Assembly: GCA_020850735.1 (NCBI GenBank)
Contig: JADZEE010000084.1
Location: 1 to 37,780, forward strand
DNA from: Gammaproteobacteria bacterium
Lineage (GTDB): Bacteria; Pseudomonadota; Gammaproteobacteria; JADZEE01
Direction of reading: 5' to 3'
Length of the DNA: 37,780 nt
The translations under genes were made by a program, and so were the position numbers. Positions 13,855-22,809 of this stretch are shown here, one piece after another (within the stretch, counting starts at the first letter, position 1; each line of letters begins with the position of its first letter). The notes under the pieces were generated by a model. It was given only the letters and a program-made list of their open reading frames with translations, was not told the origin of the DNA and made no database searches.

Positions 13855-15747
13855 TTACTGATTGGCCGCCGGCTGCAGCTCGGCGCCGAGGATGGCGTAG
13901 ATCTTGTCCTCGATCTCGCTGGTCAGGAACGGCTGGCCCTGGACCTTGTTCAGACCGATGACGTCGATCAGGTACTCCGCCCGCAGCAACATGCGCAGTT
14001 GCCCGAGGTTGAGCTCCGGCAGCAGCACGTGGCGGTAGCTGCGCAGTACCTGTTCGATGTTGGCCGGGAAGGGATTGAGGTAGCGCAGGTGCGCGGCGGC
14101 GACCTTCAGGCCCCGCTTCTGCGCATTCTCCACCGCGTGGCGGATCGCGCCGGCCGTGCCACCCCACCCGAGCACGAGCAGATCGCCCTGCGCCGGGCCG
14201 CGAACCGTCAGCGGCGGGATGTCGGCGGCGATGCGCCGGATCTTCTCCGCGCGCAGATGCACCATCTTCTCGTGGTTGGCGGAGTTGTAGCTGACCTCGC
14301 CGGTGATGTCCTGTTTCTCGATCCCGCCGATGCGGTGCTCGAGCCCGGGCGTTCCGGGCACGGCCCAGGGTCGTGACAGCGTGTCGGGATCGCGCGCGTA
14401 GGGACGGAAGGTCGCCGGATCGGTCGCGAAGTCGACCTGGATCGGCGGCAGATCTTCCTTGGTCGGTATACGCCAGGGCTCCGAGCCGTTGGCGAGGTAG
14501 CCGTCGGACAGAACGAACACCGGTGTCATGTATTTGACGGCAATGCGGAATGCCTCGATGGACATGGCGAAGCAGTCGGCCGGCGTGGCGGGAGCGACGA
14601 TGGCCACGGGGCACTCGCCGTTGCGACCGAACATCGCCTGCAGGAGATCGGCCTGCTCGGTCTTGGTCGGCATGCCCGTGGAGGGGCCGGCACGCTGGAC
14701 GTTGGCGATGACCACCGGCAGCTCCGCCATCACCGCGAGGCCGATGGCTTCGGACTTGAGCGCGACGCCGGGGCCGCTGGTGCCGGTGAGGCCGAGCGCG
14801 CCGCCATAGGCCGCGCCGATGGCCATGCCCATGGCCGCGATCTCGTCTTCCGCCTGTACCGTGCGCACGCCGAAATGGCGCAGCCGCGAGAGCTCGTGAA
14901 GGATGTCGCTCGCCGGCGTGATCGGATAGGAGGCGTACAGCAGCGGCAGGCCGGTCAGCTCGGCGGCGGCGAGGAAACCGAGCGCGCTGGCCTCGTTGCC
15001 GGTGATGCGCCGGTACTTGCCGGGCGCGAGCACCGCTTTGCGCACCCGGTACTGGTTCATGAACACTTCGACGGTGTCCGCGTAGTTATAGCCCGCCAGC
15101 AGCGCGAGCTTGTTGGCCTCGGCCATCTGCGGGCGTTTCTTCGCGTACAGCGCCTCGATGCGATCGTTCAGGCGTTCGAGCGCGCGGTCGTAGAGCCAGC
15201 ACACCATGCCGAGCGTAAACATGTTCTTGCAAAGCTCGGCCTGCTTTTTCGAGAGGCCGGCGGGCTTGACGGCCTCGGCGGTCAACATCGAAATCGGCAG
15301 CGAGTACAGCGTGTAACCGTTCAGGCTGCCATCCTCGCGCGGATCCGCGCCGTAGCCCGCTTTCTTCAGATCGCCCTCGCCGAAGGCATCGTTGTTGACC
15401 ACGACCGTGCCACCATGGCGCAGATCCCCGATGTGGGCCTTCAACGCCGCGGGATTGAGGGCGACCAGCATGTCCGGGCGGTCGCCGGGCGTGTGCACGT
15501 CGTAGCTGGAGAAGTTGAGCTGGAAGCTCGACACCCCCGCGAGTGTCCCCGCCGGCGCGCGGATCTCGGCCGGGAAGTCGGGCAGGGTCGAGATGTCGTG
15601 CCCCTCGGTCGCCGAGTCGTGACTGAACATGGCGCCGGTGATCTGGATGCCGTCGCCGGAATCCCCGGCAAAGCGGATGATGACGTTATCCACTTCGCTC
15701 ACGGGCCGTCCGCCGCGCGCCGTGGCTGTGGTTTGCTGGTCGTTCAT
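13855..15747 (-). CDS. korA: 2-oxoacid:ferredoxin oxidoreductase alpha subunit with fused gamma domain
   Basis: A 630-residue fused gamma-alpha subunit. The N-terminal gamma domain shows VIIRFAGDSGDGIQITGAMF and IRAPAGTLAGVSSFQLNFSS. The alpha part begins near ALGFLAAAELTGLPLLYASY-PITPASDILHEL and carries QAEDEIAAMGMAIGAAYGG, TGTSGPGVALKSEAIG and RAGPSTGMPTKTEQADL, the classic pyrimidine-site and core blocks. Together with KorB it forms the oxygen-tolerant heterotetramer type that lacks a separate ferredoxin subunit. ATG 15747 is chosen; the ATG at 15822 would add 25 low-complexity residues. It is the first gene of korAB and faces iorA across a 588-base region. 2-oxoglutarate is the likeliest substrate, pyruvate or branched 2-oxoacids are alternatives. 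Confidence 0.93.
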   Translation of the reverse strand: MNDQQTTATARGGRPVSEVDNVIIRFAGDSGDGIQITGAMFSHDSATEGHDISTLPDFPAEIRAPAGTLAGVSSFQLNFSSYDVHTPGDRPDMLVALNPAALKAHIGDLRHGGTVVVNNDAFGEGDLKKAGYGADPREDGSLNGYTLYSLPISMLTAEAVKPAGLSKKQAELCKNMFTLGMVCWLYDRALERLNDRIEALYAKKRPQMAEANKLALLAGYNYADTVEVFMNQYRVRKAVLAPGKYRRITGNEASALGFLAAAELTGLPLLYASYPITPASDILHELSRLRHFGVRTVQAEDEIAAMGMAIGAAYGGALGLTGTSGPGVALKSEAIGLAVMAELPVVIANVQRAGPSTGMPTKTEQADLLQAMFGRNGECPVAIVAPATPADCFAMSIEAFRIAVKYMTPVFVLSDGYLANGSEPWRIPTKEDLPPIQVDFATDPATFRPYARDPDTLSRPWAVPGTPGLEHRIGGIEKQDITGEVSYNSANHEKMVHLRAEKIRRIAADIPPLTVRGPAQGDLLVLGWGGTAGAIRHAVENAQKRGLKVAAAHLRYLNPFPANIEQVLRSYRHVLLPELNLGQLRMLLRAEYLIDVIGLNKVQGQPFLTSEIEDKIYAILGAELQPAANQ

Positions 15748-16232
15748 GTCTGCGTTCTCGTCTCCGCCTCCTGGTCGTCCGGGTGTGCCATCGAGGCCCA
15801 TCATTGTCGGTGAAATCGTCACTGCGGGCTAGATCGTTCGCAGCCGGTCAGGCACCGGCGTCCGCGCCGCGATCGCCGCACGAGCGCAGCGTCGATCTCG
15901 AGCTCGTCCCACGGCCCGCAGGTGAACGACTCGTGCTGCCGGTTCGGACGCCCGCCGTCGTACGATTACCCGCACACCCCTGGCTGCTCGTCGCGGTCCG
16001 GCTCGATCCCGGGGCAGAAATCCCGGTCTGCCGGCGTCTGTCGCGCGCTGGTGACGATGTTGGCACCGCCGTGAGCGGGGCTGACCAGATGCTCGCGCAG
16101 CGCTGGCTCGGGCCAGTCGGCGCCACCGGACGCCGCGCACTCCCGGCGCCCGGCCGGCCGCGGGGAGCGGGCGCGTGTTCGATGCGTTGCGGGAGTCTGC
16201 ACCGGGACGGCGGCGAGGAACTTTGGGCGCCA

Positions 16233-16252
16233 TTATTTTAACGTTAAAATAA
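16233..16252. promoter_or_regulatory. Perfect 20-bp AT-rich palindrome, candidate operator for iorAB
   Basis: TTATTTTAACGTTAAAATAA reads the same on both strands over all 20 bases. It lies 84 bases upstream of the iorA start and about 48 bases upstream of a TATACT box. The surrounding DNA is very GC-rich, so a perfect AT palindrome of this size is most unlikely by chance. Its size and symmetry fit a dimeric regulator of the TetR, MarR or GntR kind, but the regulator is not encoded next to it. Confidence 0.7.
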
Positions 16253-16299
16253 ATCCGCGCAAGTAAACGGCGCGTCGCAAGGCGGGTACAGCGATGCAA

Positions 16300-16305
16300 T
16301 ATACT
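16300..16305 (+). promoter_or_regulatory. Candidate -10 box of the iorAB promoter
   Basis: TATACT matches the sigma70 -10 consensus at five of six bases and lies 30 bases upstream of the iorA start. No good -35 is found at 16-18 bases, which would fit a promoter helped or blocked by a protein at the palindrome upstream. Confidence 0.45.
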
Positions 16306-16335
16306 GGCGGTGGTTGAATTTTCCGGGAGGGGCTG

Positions 16336-18474
16336 ATGGCGGAACGATCATTCGCCAGGGAGGTGCGCACGCTCGAGCTGGGCGACGGCGAGCTGTTTCA
16401 CGGCGAGGGGATCCTGGCCGTGGCCAAGGCCCTGCTGCAGTCCGGCGTCGCTTACGTCGGCGGCTACCAGGGTGCCCCGATCACGCACCTGATGGACGTG
16501 TTCGCCGACGCCCGCGCGATCCTGGACGGTCTCGGCGTGCACTTCGAGTCCTCCGCCAACGAGGCGGCTGCGGCCGCCATGCTCGCGGCGTCGGTGACCT
16601 ACCCGCTGCGCGGGGCCGTGACCTGGAAATCGCCGGTCGGAACCAACGTGGCCGCCGACGCGTTGTCCAACATCGCCTCGGCCGGGGTACAGGGCGGAGC
16701 GCTCGTCATCGTCGGCGAGGATTACGGCGAGGGCGCCTCGGTGATCCAGGAGCGGGCACACGCCTTCGCGATGAAGTCGCAGATCTGGCTGCTCGACCCG
16801 CGGCCGAGCCTGCCGGTGATCACCCGCATGGTCGAACAGGGGTTCGAGCTTTCCGAGGCGAGCCACACGCCGGTGATGCTCGAGCTGCGCATCCGCGCCT
16901 GCCACGTGCGCGGCACGTTTCGGACCACGGCCAATCGGCGGCCGGCGTTCACGGTGGTCGACGCGCTCGACAACCCGCAGCGTCTGGACGACCGTGTGCT
17001 GATGCCTCCCTACCTGTTCGAACACGAGCAGGAGAAGGTACGCGATCGCTGGCCGGCGGCGGTGCGGTTCATCCGCGAACGGGGTCTGAACGAGCGGATC
17101 GACGCGCCGGCGGAGCGGGTCGGTATCGTCGTGCAGGGCGGGCTGTACAACACCCTCAACCGGGCGCTGGAGCTGCTCGGCTGCGCCGACGCGTTCGGTG
17201 CCAGCGAGATCCCGCTGTACGTGCTCAATGTCACCTATCCGCTGGTGGAGGAGGAACTGCTCGATTTCTGCCGCGGCAAGGACGCGATTCTGATCGTCGA
17301 GGAAGGTCAGCCGAATTTCATCGAGCAGTCGATCAACAGCATCCTGCGTGAGCGCGACGTGGCGACTCGCGTGGACGGCAAGTCGGTGTTACCGCGGGCC
17401 GGCGAGTACACCGGCCAGGTGCTCACCGGCGGTGTGCACAAGTTCCTCGAGCAGCGGGCACCCGAGCTGATCGGCAGGCGCGGCGCGGTGCGCGGCGCAC
17501 GCGCCAGTGCTGCCGGTGAGCTCGCGGCGACCATGCCGGAGCGTCCGCCGGGCCTGTGCACCGGCTGTCCCGAGCGCCCGCTGTTCACGGCCATGAAGCT
17601 GCTCGCGCGGGAGACCGGGCCGCTGCAGGTCAGCGCCGACATCGGTTGCCACACGTTTGCCACCCTGCCGCCGTTCAAGATGGGCAGCACCGTGACCGGC
17701 TACGGACTGGGCCCCGCCAGCGCGTCGGCGCTGAACATCCGCCACCGGCGCCGCGCCATCAGCCTGATCGGGGACGGCGGCTTGTGGCACAACGGGCTCG
17801 CGAGCGGCATCGGCAACGCGGTGGAAAACCGGCATGACGGGGTCATCGTCGTCGTCGACAACGGCTACACGGCGGCAACCGGGGGACAGTGGGTCCCGTC
17901 CTCGCGCGCCGACGCGGGCAACCGCCAGTACCGCATCCCGATCGTGCAGGCGATCAAGGGCATGGGTGTGCGCCGGGTGCGCAGGATCCGCACGTTCAAC
18001 ATCGCCGAGGGCCTCAAGACCCTGCGCGAGGCGATGACGACACCGGCGCACGGACCCAAGGTGATCATCGCCGAAGGTGAGTGCCAGCTGAACCGCGACC
18101 GGCGCATCAGGCCGCTCCTGCGCCAGTGGCTCGCCGAGGGCCGGCGCCACGTTCGCGAGCACTTCGGCGTGGACGAGGACTGCTGCACGGGCGATCATTC
18201 CTGCATCCGCCTGTCCGGCTGTCCGTCGCTGACGATCCGCGACAACCCCGATCCGCTGCGTCGCGATCCCGTCGCCACCGTCCTGTCGAGCTGCGTCGGT
18301 TGCGGCGTGTGCGGGGAAGTGGCGCACGCGGCCGTGCTGTGCCCGTCGTTCTACCGTGCCGAGATCGTGCGCAATCCGACGCGGTTCGACCGCTGGCTGT
18401 GGCGGCTTCGCCGGGGCGCGATTGCCCGGCTGCAGGCCCGCACGGAACGGCGCCTGGCATGCTTTGCCGTTTGA
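16336..18474 (+). CDS. iorA: Indolepyruvate ferredoxin oxidoreductase alpha subunit
   Basis: A 712-residue IorA. The N-terminal half shows GGYQGAPITHLMDVFADA, SSANEAAAAAMLAASV, WKSPVGTNVAADALSNIASA and VGEDYGEGASVIQERAHAFA. The TPP domain has LCTGCPERPLFTAMK, DIGCHTFATLPPF, SLIGDGGLWHNGLASGIGNA and VVDNGYTAATGGQW. The C-terminus has cysteines 616, 617, 623 and 629, then CVGCGVCGEVAHAAVLCP (653, 656, 659, 669), the expected iron-sulfur region. With IorB it converts arylpyruvates such as indolepyruvate or phenylpyruvate to arylacetyl-CoA, reducing ferredoxin. GGGAGGGG precedes ATG 16336 and iorB follows after 13 bases. The first cysteine group is spaced unlike a standard CxxCxxC ferredoxin cluster. 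Confidence 0.93.
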   Translation: MAERSFAREVRTLELGDGELFHGEGILAVAKALLQSGVAYVGGYQGAPITHLMDVFADARAILDGLGVHFESSANEAAAAAMLAASVTYPLRGAVTWKSPVGTNVAADALSNIASAGVQGGALVIVGEDYGEGASVIQERAHAFAMKSQIWLLDPRPSLPVITRMVEQGFELSEASHTPVMLELRIRACHVRGTFRTTANRRPAFTVVDALDNPQRLDDRVLMPPYLFEHEQEKVRDRWPAAVRFIRERGLNERIDAPAERVGIVVQGGLYNTLNRALELLGCADAFGASEIPLYVLNVTYPLVEEELLDFCRGKDAILIVEEGQPNFIEQSINSILRERDVATRVDGKSVLPRAGEYTGQVLTGGVHKFLEQRAPELIGRRGAVRGARASAAGELAATMPERPPGLCTGCPERPLFTAMKLLARETGPLQVSADIGCHTFATLPPFKMGSTVTGYGLGPASASALNIRHRRRAISLIGDGGLWHNGLASGIGNAVENRHDGVIVVVDNGYTAATGGQWVPSSRADAGNRQYRIPIVQAIKGMGVRRVRRIRTFNIAEGLKTLREAMTTPAHGPKVIIAEGECQLNRDRRIRPLLRQWLAEGRRHVREHFGVDEDCCTGDHSCIRLSGCPSLTIRDNPDPLRRDPVATVLSSCVGCGVCGEVAHAAVLCPSFYRAEIVRNPTRFDRWLWRLRRGAIARLQARTERRLACFAV

Positions 18475-18487
18475 GCCTCCGGCGTCG

Positions 18488-20014
18488 ATGAGCGAACCAC
18501 AGGTCCGTCCCATCACCATCGCCATCGCCGCCATGGGCGGGCAGGGCGGCGGGGTGCTGTCCGACTGGATCGTCGATCTCGCCGAGGCCAACGGCTACCT
18601 CGCGCAATCGACCTCCGTACCGGGAGTCGCGCAGCGCACGGGAGCCACGGTGTACTACCTCGAGATTTTTGCCCACGCCGGGGCGCAGGCTGCGGGACGG
18701 GATCCGGTTATGGCACTGATGCCGGTGCCGGGCGACGTCGACGTGGTCGTGGCCGGGGAGCTGGTCGAGGCCGGTCGCGCAATCATTCGTGGCTTCGTCA
18801 CGCCCGAGCGTACGGTCCTGGTCGCTTCTCGCCATCGCGACTATGCACTGTCGGAGAAGATGGCGATGGGCGACGGGCGCGTGAACGAGGCGGCGATTCT
18901 CGAGGCCGCCGGGCGCAGCGCGCGGGAATTCGTGTGTTTCGACATGGCCGCGCTCGCCGAAGACAGCGGCAGCGTGATCAGCTCGGTGCTGTTCGGGGCG
19001 CTGGCCGGCACGGCCGTGCTGCCGTTCACACGCGCGCAGTTCGAACAGGCGATTCGCGCAAGCGGTGTCGCGGTGAGCGCGAATCTCGCCGGCTTCGCCG
19101 CCGGCTACGCGCGCGCCGGGCAGGCGCGGCAGCCGCAGGGCACCGGCGCCGCGGTCACGCCCCCGCCGCAACGGCTGCGCGCGGCGCACCCGCAGGTCGA
19201 TGCGCTGCTGCAACGGCTGTACGACTGTTTTCCGGCCCCGGCGCACGAGACCCTCGTGGCTGGCGTGCGCCGCCTCATCGACTACCAGGACGTGCGCCAT
19301 GCGGGCGAGTACCTGAACCGGCTCGAACCCATCCTGCTCGCCGACCGGCGTGCAGGCGGATCGGGGCACGAGCATCTGCTGCTGAGCGAAACGGCGCGAC
19401 ACCTGGCGCTGTGGATGTCCTACGAGGACACCATCCGCGTCGCCGATCTCAAGACCCGCAAGCGACGCTTCGAGCGCGTGCGCAAGGAGGTCGGCGCCGG
19501 CGACGAGCAGCTTGTGTACCTGACCGAGTTCATGCATCCGCGCGTGGAGGAGATCTGCGACACGCTGCCGGCGGCGCTCGGCGCACTCGTCATGGGCAGC
19601 GCGCCGCTCAGGCGGATCCTGGGTCTGTTCTGCCGTCAGGGCCGCAAGATCAGGACCGCGACCCTGTCCGGGTTCGTGCTGCTGTACGCGCTCGCGGGCC
19701 TGCGCCGCTTCCGGCGTTCGACTTACCGCTATCGCCTCGAGGAGGGCCGCATTACGGCGTGGCTCGGCCGCATCCGCGAGGTGGCCGGCGAGGATTACGA
19801 GCTCGCCGTCGAGGTGGCACGCTGCCAGCGGCTGGTCAAGGGCTACGGTGACACGTACGCGCGCGGGCTGAAGCATTTCGAGACGGTCCTGGACGCGCTG
19901 CCGCGGATACGTGGTCGGGCGGGTGCGGCGGCCATGCTCGCGGCGCTGTGCGAAGCGGCGCTCGCGGACGAGCACGGTGCCGGGCTCGAACAGGCCCTGC
20001 GCCAGGTCGCCTGA
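18488..20014 (+). CDS. iorB: Indolepyruvate oxidoreductase beta subunit, long form
   Basis: A 508-residue IorB. The first 190 residues are the usual gamma-type catalytic-partner domain (IAIAAMGGQGGGVLSDWIVD, STSVPGVAQRTGATVYYLEI, VVVAGELVEAGRAI). The remaining 300 residues form the long C-terminal extension typical of proteobacterial IorB proteins (a DUF6537-type region), with YEDTIRVADLKTRKRRFERV and YGDTYARGLKHFETVLDALP near the end. Short archaeal IorB lacks this extension, whose role is unknown. ATG 18488 lies 13 bases after the iorA stop. Together the two should form a complete arylpyruvate:ferredoxin oxidoreductase. The broken FAD oxidoreductase gene follows 47 bases later. Confidence 0.9.
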   Translation: MSEPQVRPITIAIAAMGGQGGGVLSDWIVDLAEANGYLAQSTSVPGVAQRTGATVYYLEIFAHAGAQAAGRDPVMALMPVPGDVDVVVAGELVEAGRAIIRGFVTPERTVLVASRHRDYALSEKMAMGDGRVNEAAILEAAGRSAREFVCFDMAALAEDSGSVISSVLFGALAGTAVLPFTRAQFEQAIRASGVAVSANLAGFAAGYARAGQARQPQGTGAAVTPPPQRLRAAHPQVDALLQRLYDCFPAPAHETLVAGVRRLIDYQDVRHAGEYLNRLEPILLADRRAGGSGHEHLLLSETARHLALWMSYEDTIRVADLKTRKRRFERVRKEVGAGDEQLVYLTEFMHPRVEEICDTLPAALGALVMGSAPLRRILGLFCRQGRKIRTATLSGFVLLYALAGLRRFRRSTYRYRLEEGRITAWLGRIREVAGEDYELAVEVARCQRLVKGYGDTYARGLKHFETVLDALPRIRGRAGAAAMLAALCEAALADEHGAGLEQALRQVA

Positions 20015-20061
20015 GCGCGGCGCGCAGCCACCACGCGCGAACCGCTATGCTCCGGGATCAC

Positions 20062-21342
20062 ATGGCGGAATTCGACTGCGTCATCGTCGGCAGCGGCATC
20101 AACGCCCTGGTGTGCGCCGCCGTGCTGGCGAAAAAAGGTCATGCGGTGTGCGTGCTCGAGCGCAACCATCGCCTCGGCGGCTGCGTCCGCACGGACCAGA
20201 TCACCGAAGCGGGTTTCATTCACGACGTGCTGTCGAGCTGGTACCCGCTGTTCGTGACCTCGCCGGCGTACGCCGCGCTCGGTGCCGATCTGGAGCGCCG
20301 GGGCGTGGAATTCTGCAACACCGATCGGCCCACGGCCGTCGTGCTGCCCGACGACCGCGCATTCGTGCTGCGGCGCTCGCGCGACGACAATGCCGCGGCG
20401 ATGGAGCGGATCGCGGGCGGTGACGGTGAGCGCTATCGCCGTGCGCTCGGCCGGCTCGAAGAGAGCCTCGACCTGACCTTCACCCTGCTCGGCTCGCAGC
20501 TATGGAGCTGGCCGACGGCAAGAGCGCGGCTGCGCGATTTGTGGCGGCTCGGGCCGCACGGCATGGCGCAATATTTCGGCTGGAGCCTGCAGCGCGCGCG
20601 CCTGGCTGGAAACGGACCTGGACTCCGAGCTGGTCCGGGCCTGCCTCGCGCCCTGGGTGCCGCATGCCGGTCTCACACCGGATTCGCCGGCCTCCGGCCA
20701 CATGGCGCGCGTCATAGCGTTCACATTCGAGGTGGCCGGTTGTCCTGTGGTTCGTGGTGGCAGCTATCGGCTGGTGGAGGCTTTCCGGCAGCTCATCGAG
20801 TCCTGCGCCGGGGTGTTGCGTACGGGCACCGATGTCGAGCGTATCGAGACCGGCGGCGAGCGGCGTGCGCACGAGCGCTGGCGAGACCTTTGCCGCGCGC
20901 AAGGCGGTCATCGCGAGCGTGACGCCGGCGCAGCTGTACACACGATTGCTCGATCCCGGCGTGGTGCCGGAAACAGTCGCCGCGCAGGCGCGTGCGTTCC
21001 GTCACGGCCGGGCCGACATGCAGATCCATCTCGCGCTCGCCGAACCACCGCGCTGGCGCGACCCGGCGCTGGCGGGTACCGCCATCGTCCACCTCACACC
21101 CGGGCTCGACGGTGTCTCGCGCGCCTGCGATGAAGCGGATTGCGGTCTGCTGCCGCGGGCAGGAACCATCGCCGTCGGCCAACCGGCCGCTGCCGGCTAC
21201 CCGCAATCACTCCACCCCGGTGCGCGGTCTGTACCACATCGGCGCATTGACCCACCCCGGTCCCGGTCTCGGCGCCGGCTCCGGGCTGCTGGTCGGCAGG
21301 GCGATCGGAGCGCCAGCGGCGCGCCTGCGTACGCAGTACTGA
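20062..21342 (+). pseudogene. Broken FAD-dependent oxidoreductase (phytoene desaturase-like)
   Basis: Protein content of a NAD(P)/FAD-dependent amine-oxidase or phytoene-desaturase-like enzyme is spread over three frames. It starts MAEFDCVIVGSGINALVCAA with VLERNHRLGGC (dinucleotide-binding fold) in frame 1. The sense shifts to frame 2 at a CGCGCGCG run near 20592-20602 (WLETDLDSELVRACLAPWVP), and to frame 3 near 20852-20860 (SGVRTSAGETFAARKAVIAS). It ends in frame 1 with GLYHIGALTHPGPGLGAGSG, the family's FAD-binding end. Between GTIAVGQPAA and TPVRGLYHIG about 120 residues usual in this family are missing. Three frame changes plus an internal deletion make decay far more likely than programmed frameshifting. 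It may once have been the third gene after iorB. An ATG at 20047 is an alternative start. Confidence 0.85.
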
Positions 21343-21358
21343 CAATGGAGGGCAGGCA

Positions 21359-22321
21359 ATGAGCTACGCGACAGCCACGGACATTCAGCGTGACACCATT
21401 CCGGTCATCGATATCTCGCCGTTGCCTGACGGCGATCCGCAGGCGTGCCGCGCGCTCGCGGCGCAGATACAGGCCGCCGCCGAAGCCGTGGGGTTTTTCT
21501 ACGTCCGGGGACACGGTGTCCCTGCGCCGCTGATTGCCGATGCCTTCCGTGTTTCGCGCGAGTTCTTCGACCTGGCACCGCAGATGAAGGACCGGGTGCG
21601 GGTCAGCGACAAGAAGCGCGGCTACATCCCCCCGTGCACCGCCAAGATGACGGGCGCCACGACCCGGGATTTTCGCGAGACCTTCCTCTGGGGTCGCGAA
21701 TTCGATGCCCGTACGCTGGCGGATCTGGCCGCGGTGCCGCTGATGGGGCCCAATCAGTGGCCGGATTTCCTGCCCGCCATGCAGCCGGCGCTGAGCGCGT
21801 ACTTCGAGGCCTGCATCGCGCTCGGCCGGCGCCTGCTGCGTCTGTTCGCGCTGGCGCTGGACATTGAGCCGGACTATTTCTCACACTGCTTCGAGCGGAC
21901 GATGTCGCGCGGTTCGACGTTGTATTACCCGCCGCAGTCTGCCGAGCAGGGCGCGGAACAGTTCGGGATCGGGCCGCATACCGACTGGGGCGTGCTGACC
22001 CTGCTGTACCAGGACCAGGTCGGCGGCCTTCAGGTGCGCGGGCGCAACGGCGAATGGCTGGCGGCGCACCCGATCGACAATACCTTCGTGGTCAACGTCG
22101 GCGATTGTCTCGAGCGCTGGACCAACAAGCGCTTTCTTTCCAACGGCCATCGCGTGGTCAATGCCTCGGGCCGTGGCCGCCAGGCGATCGCGGTGTTCGT
22201 CGACCCGGATTTCGACACCGCGATCGTCCCGGTGGTGAAACCGGGCGAGGCTGCGCACTACCCGCCCACGACCTGCGGCGCGCAGGTGCTCGAGAGCTTC
22301 CGCAAGGCTTACGGCAGTTGA
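21359..22321 (+). CDS. Isopenicillin N synthase-like 2OG-Fe(II) dioxygenase
   Basis: A 320-residue non-haem iron oxygenase of the isopenicillin N synthase/2-oxoglutarate family. The N-terminal DIOX_N part shows PVIDISPLPDGDP and AVGFFYVRGHGVPAPLIADA. The iron triad is H207-T-D209 (GPHTDWGVLTLLYQD) and H264 (FLSNGHRVVN). The 2OG-binding RxS motif reads R274-Q-A276, so the arginine is kept but the serine is alanine. It should hydroxylate or oxidise a small molecule with 2-oxoglutarate and oxygen; the substrate is unknown. ATG 21359 follows GGAGGGCAGGCA. The gene lies 16 bases after the pseudogene and 11 bases before the EthD-like gene, likely a two-gene unit. Confidence 0.9.
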   Translation: MSYATATDIQRDTIPVIDISPLPDGDPQACRALAAQIQAAAEAVGFFYVRGHGVPAPLIADAFRVSREFFDLAPQMKDRVRVSDKKRGYIPPCTAKMTGATTRDFRETFLWGREFDARTLADLAAVPLMGPNQWPDFLPAMQPALSAYFEACIALGRRLLRLFALALDIEPDYFSHCFERTMSRGSTLYYPPQSAEQGAEQFGIGPHTDWGVLTLLYQDQVGGLQVRGRNGEWLAAHPIDNTFVVNVGDCLERWTNKRFLSNGHRVVNASGRGRQAIAVFVDPDFDTAIVPVVKPGEAAHYPPTTCGAQVLESFRKAYGS

Positions 22322-22332
22322 ACGGCGGCGAC

Positions 22333-22734
22333 ATGAGCAAACGCACCATGTATGCGGTGAGCATCCGCTATCCGCGCAAGGCGGGCGAAGAGTTCAATCT
22401 CGAGCACTGGGCACAGGTGCACATGCCGATGGGGCTGGCCATCTTCGAGCGCACCAACGCGCTGGCGCCCAGGCGGGTGATGATCCAGCACTCGACATTC
22501 GGCATGACCGGCGCGCCGGAATCCACCGACGCATACGCGACGGTGTGGCTGATCTTCGATACGCGCGCGGGACTGGACGGCTTCATGCGGCTGCACAACG
22601 ACCCGGATGCCAGCCGGCCCCTCGCCGAGGACTTCGCCAACTACGCGCCCGCGCCGCCGCACATCGCCCTGGGCGAGGTGTGGGAGTTCGACGACGTCGA
22701 TGTCCTCCTCAGCCGCGGCCGCGCCCTGATCTAG
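22333..22734 (+). CDS. EthD-like dimeric alpha-beta barrel protein
   Basis: A 133-residue protein with the ferredoxin-like dimeric alpha-beta barrel pattern of the EthD family: MYAVSIRYPRKAGEEFNLEH, WAQVHMPMGLAIF (the HxP turn), then ATVWLIFDTRAGLDGFMRLH and DFANYAPAPPHIALGEVWEF. EthD-like proteins occur beside oxygenases and degradative enzymes, where some are small isomerases or act in product handling. ATG 22333 comes after GGCGGCGAC and is 11 bases from the stop of the dioxygenase, so the two probably act on the same compound. No catalytic residue can be singled out. Confidence 0.78.
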   Translation: MSKRTMYAVSIRYPRKAGEEFNLEHWAQVHMPMGLAIFERTNALAPRRVMIQHSTFGMTGAPESTDAYATVWLIFDTRAGLDGFMRLHNDPDASRPLAEDFANYAPAPPHIALGEVWEFDDVDVLLSRGRALI

Positions 22735-22809
22735 GTCCGGACGGCGGGCGCGCGCAGTCGAACCCCGCGCGCACGTTCCGCCACGGGATCGCGCCGGGCG
22801 GGATCCGTC

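Larger units (their letters stand above)
15748..16335. other. Divergent korA-iorA intergenic region
   Basis: These 588 bases separate two 2-oxoacid oxidoreductase operons. The first 450 are GC-rich with open frames on both strands but no recognisable protein. The last 110 are strikingly more AT-rich and hold the 20-bp palindrome (16233-16252), a TATACT box (16300-16305) and the ribosome site GGGAGGGG before iorA. Confidence 0.65.

Noticed and set aside
15783..16241. Open frames on both strands between korA and iorA
   Set aside because: Neither gives a recognisable protein, none has a good ribosome site, and the + frame runs into the AT-rich operator region.
20592..20602. Programmed frameshift at a CGCGCGCG run in the FAD oxidoreductase
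   Set aside because: The gene has two further frame changes and an internal deletion, so decay or sequencing error explains it better.
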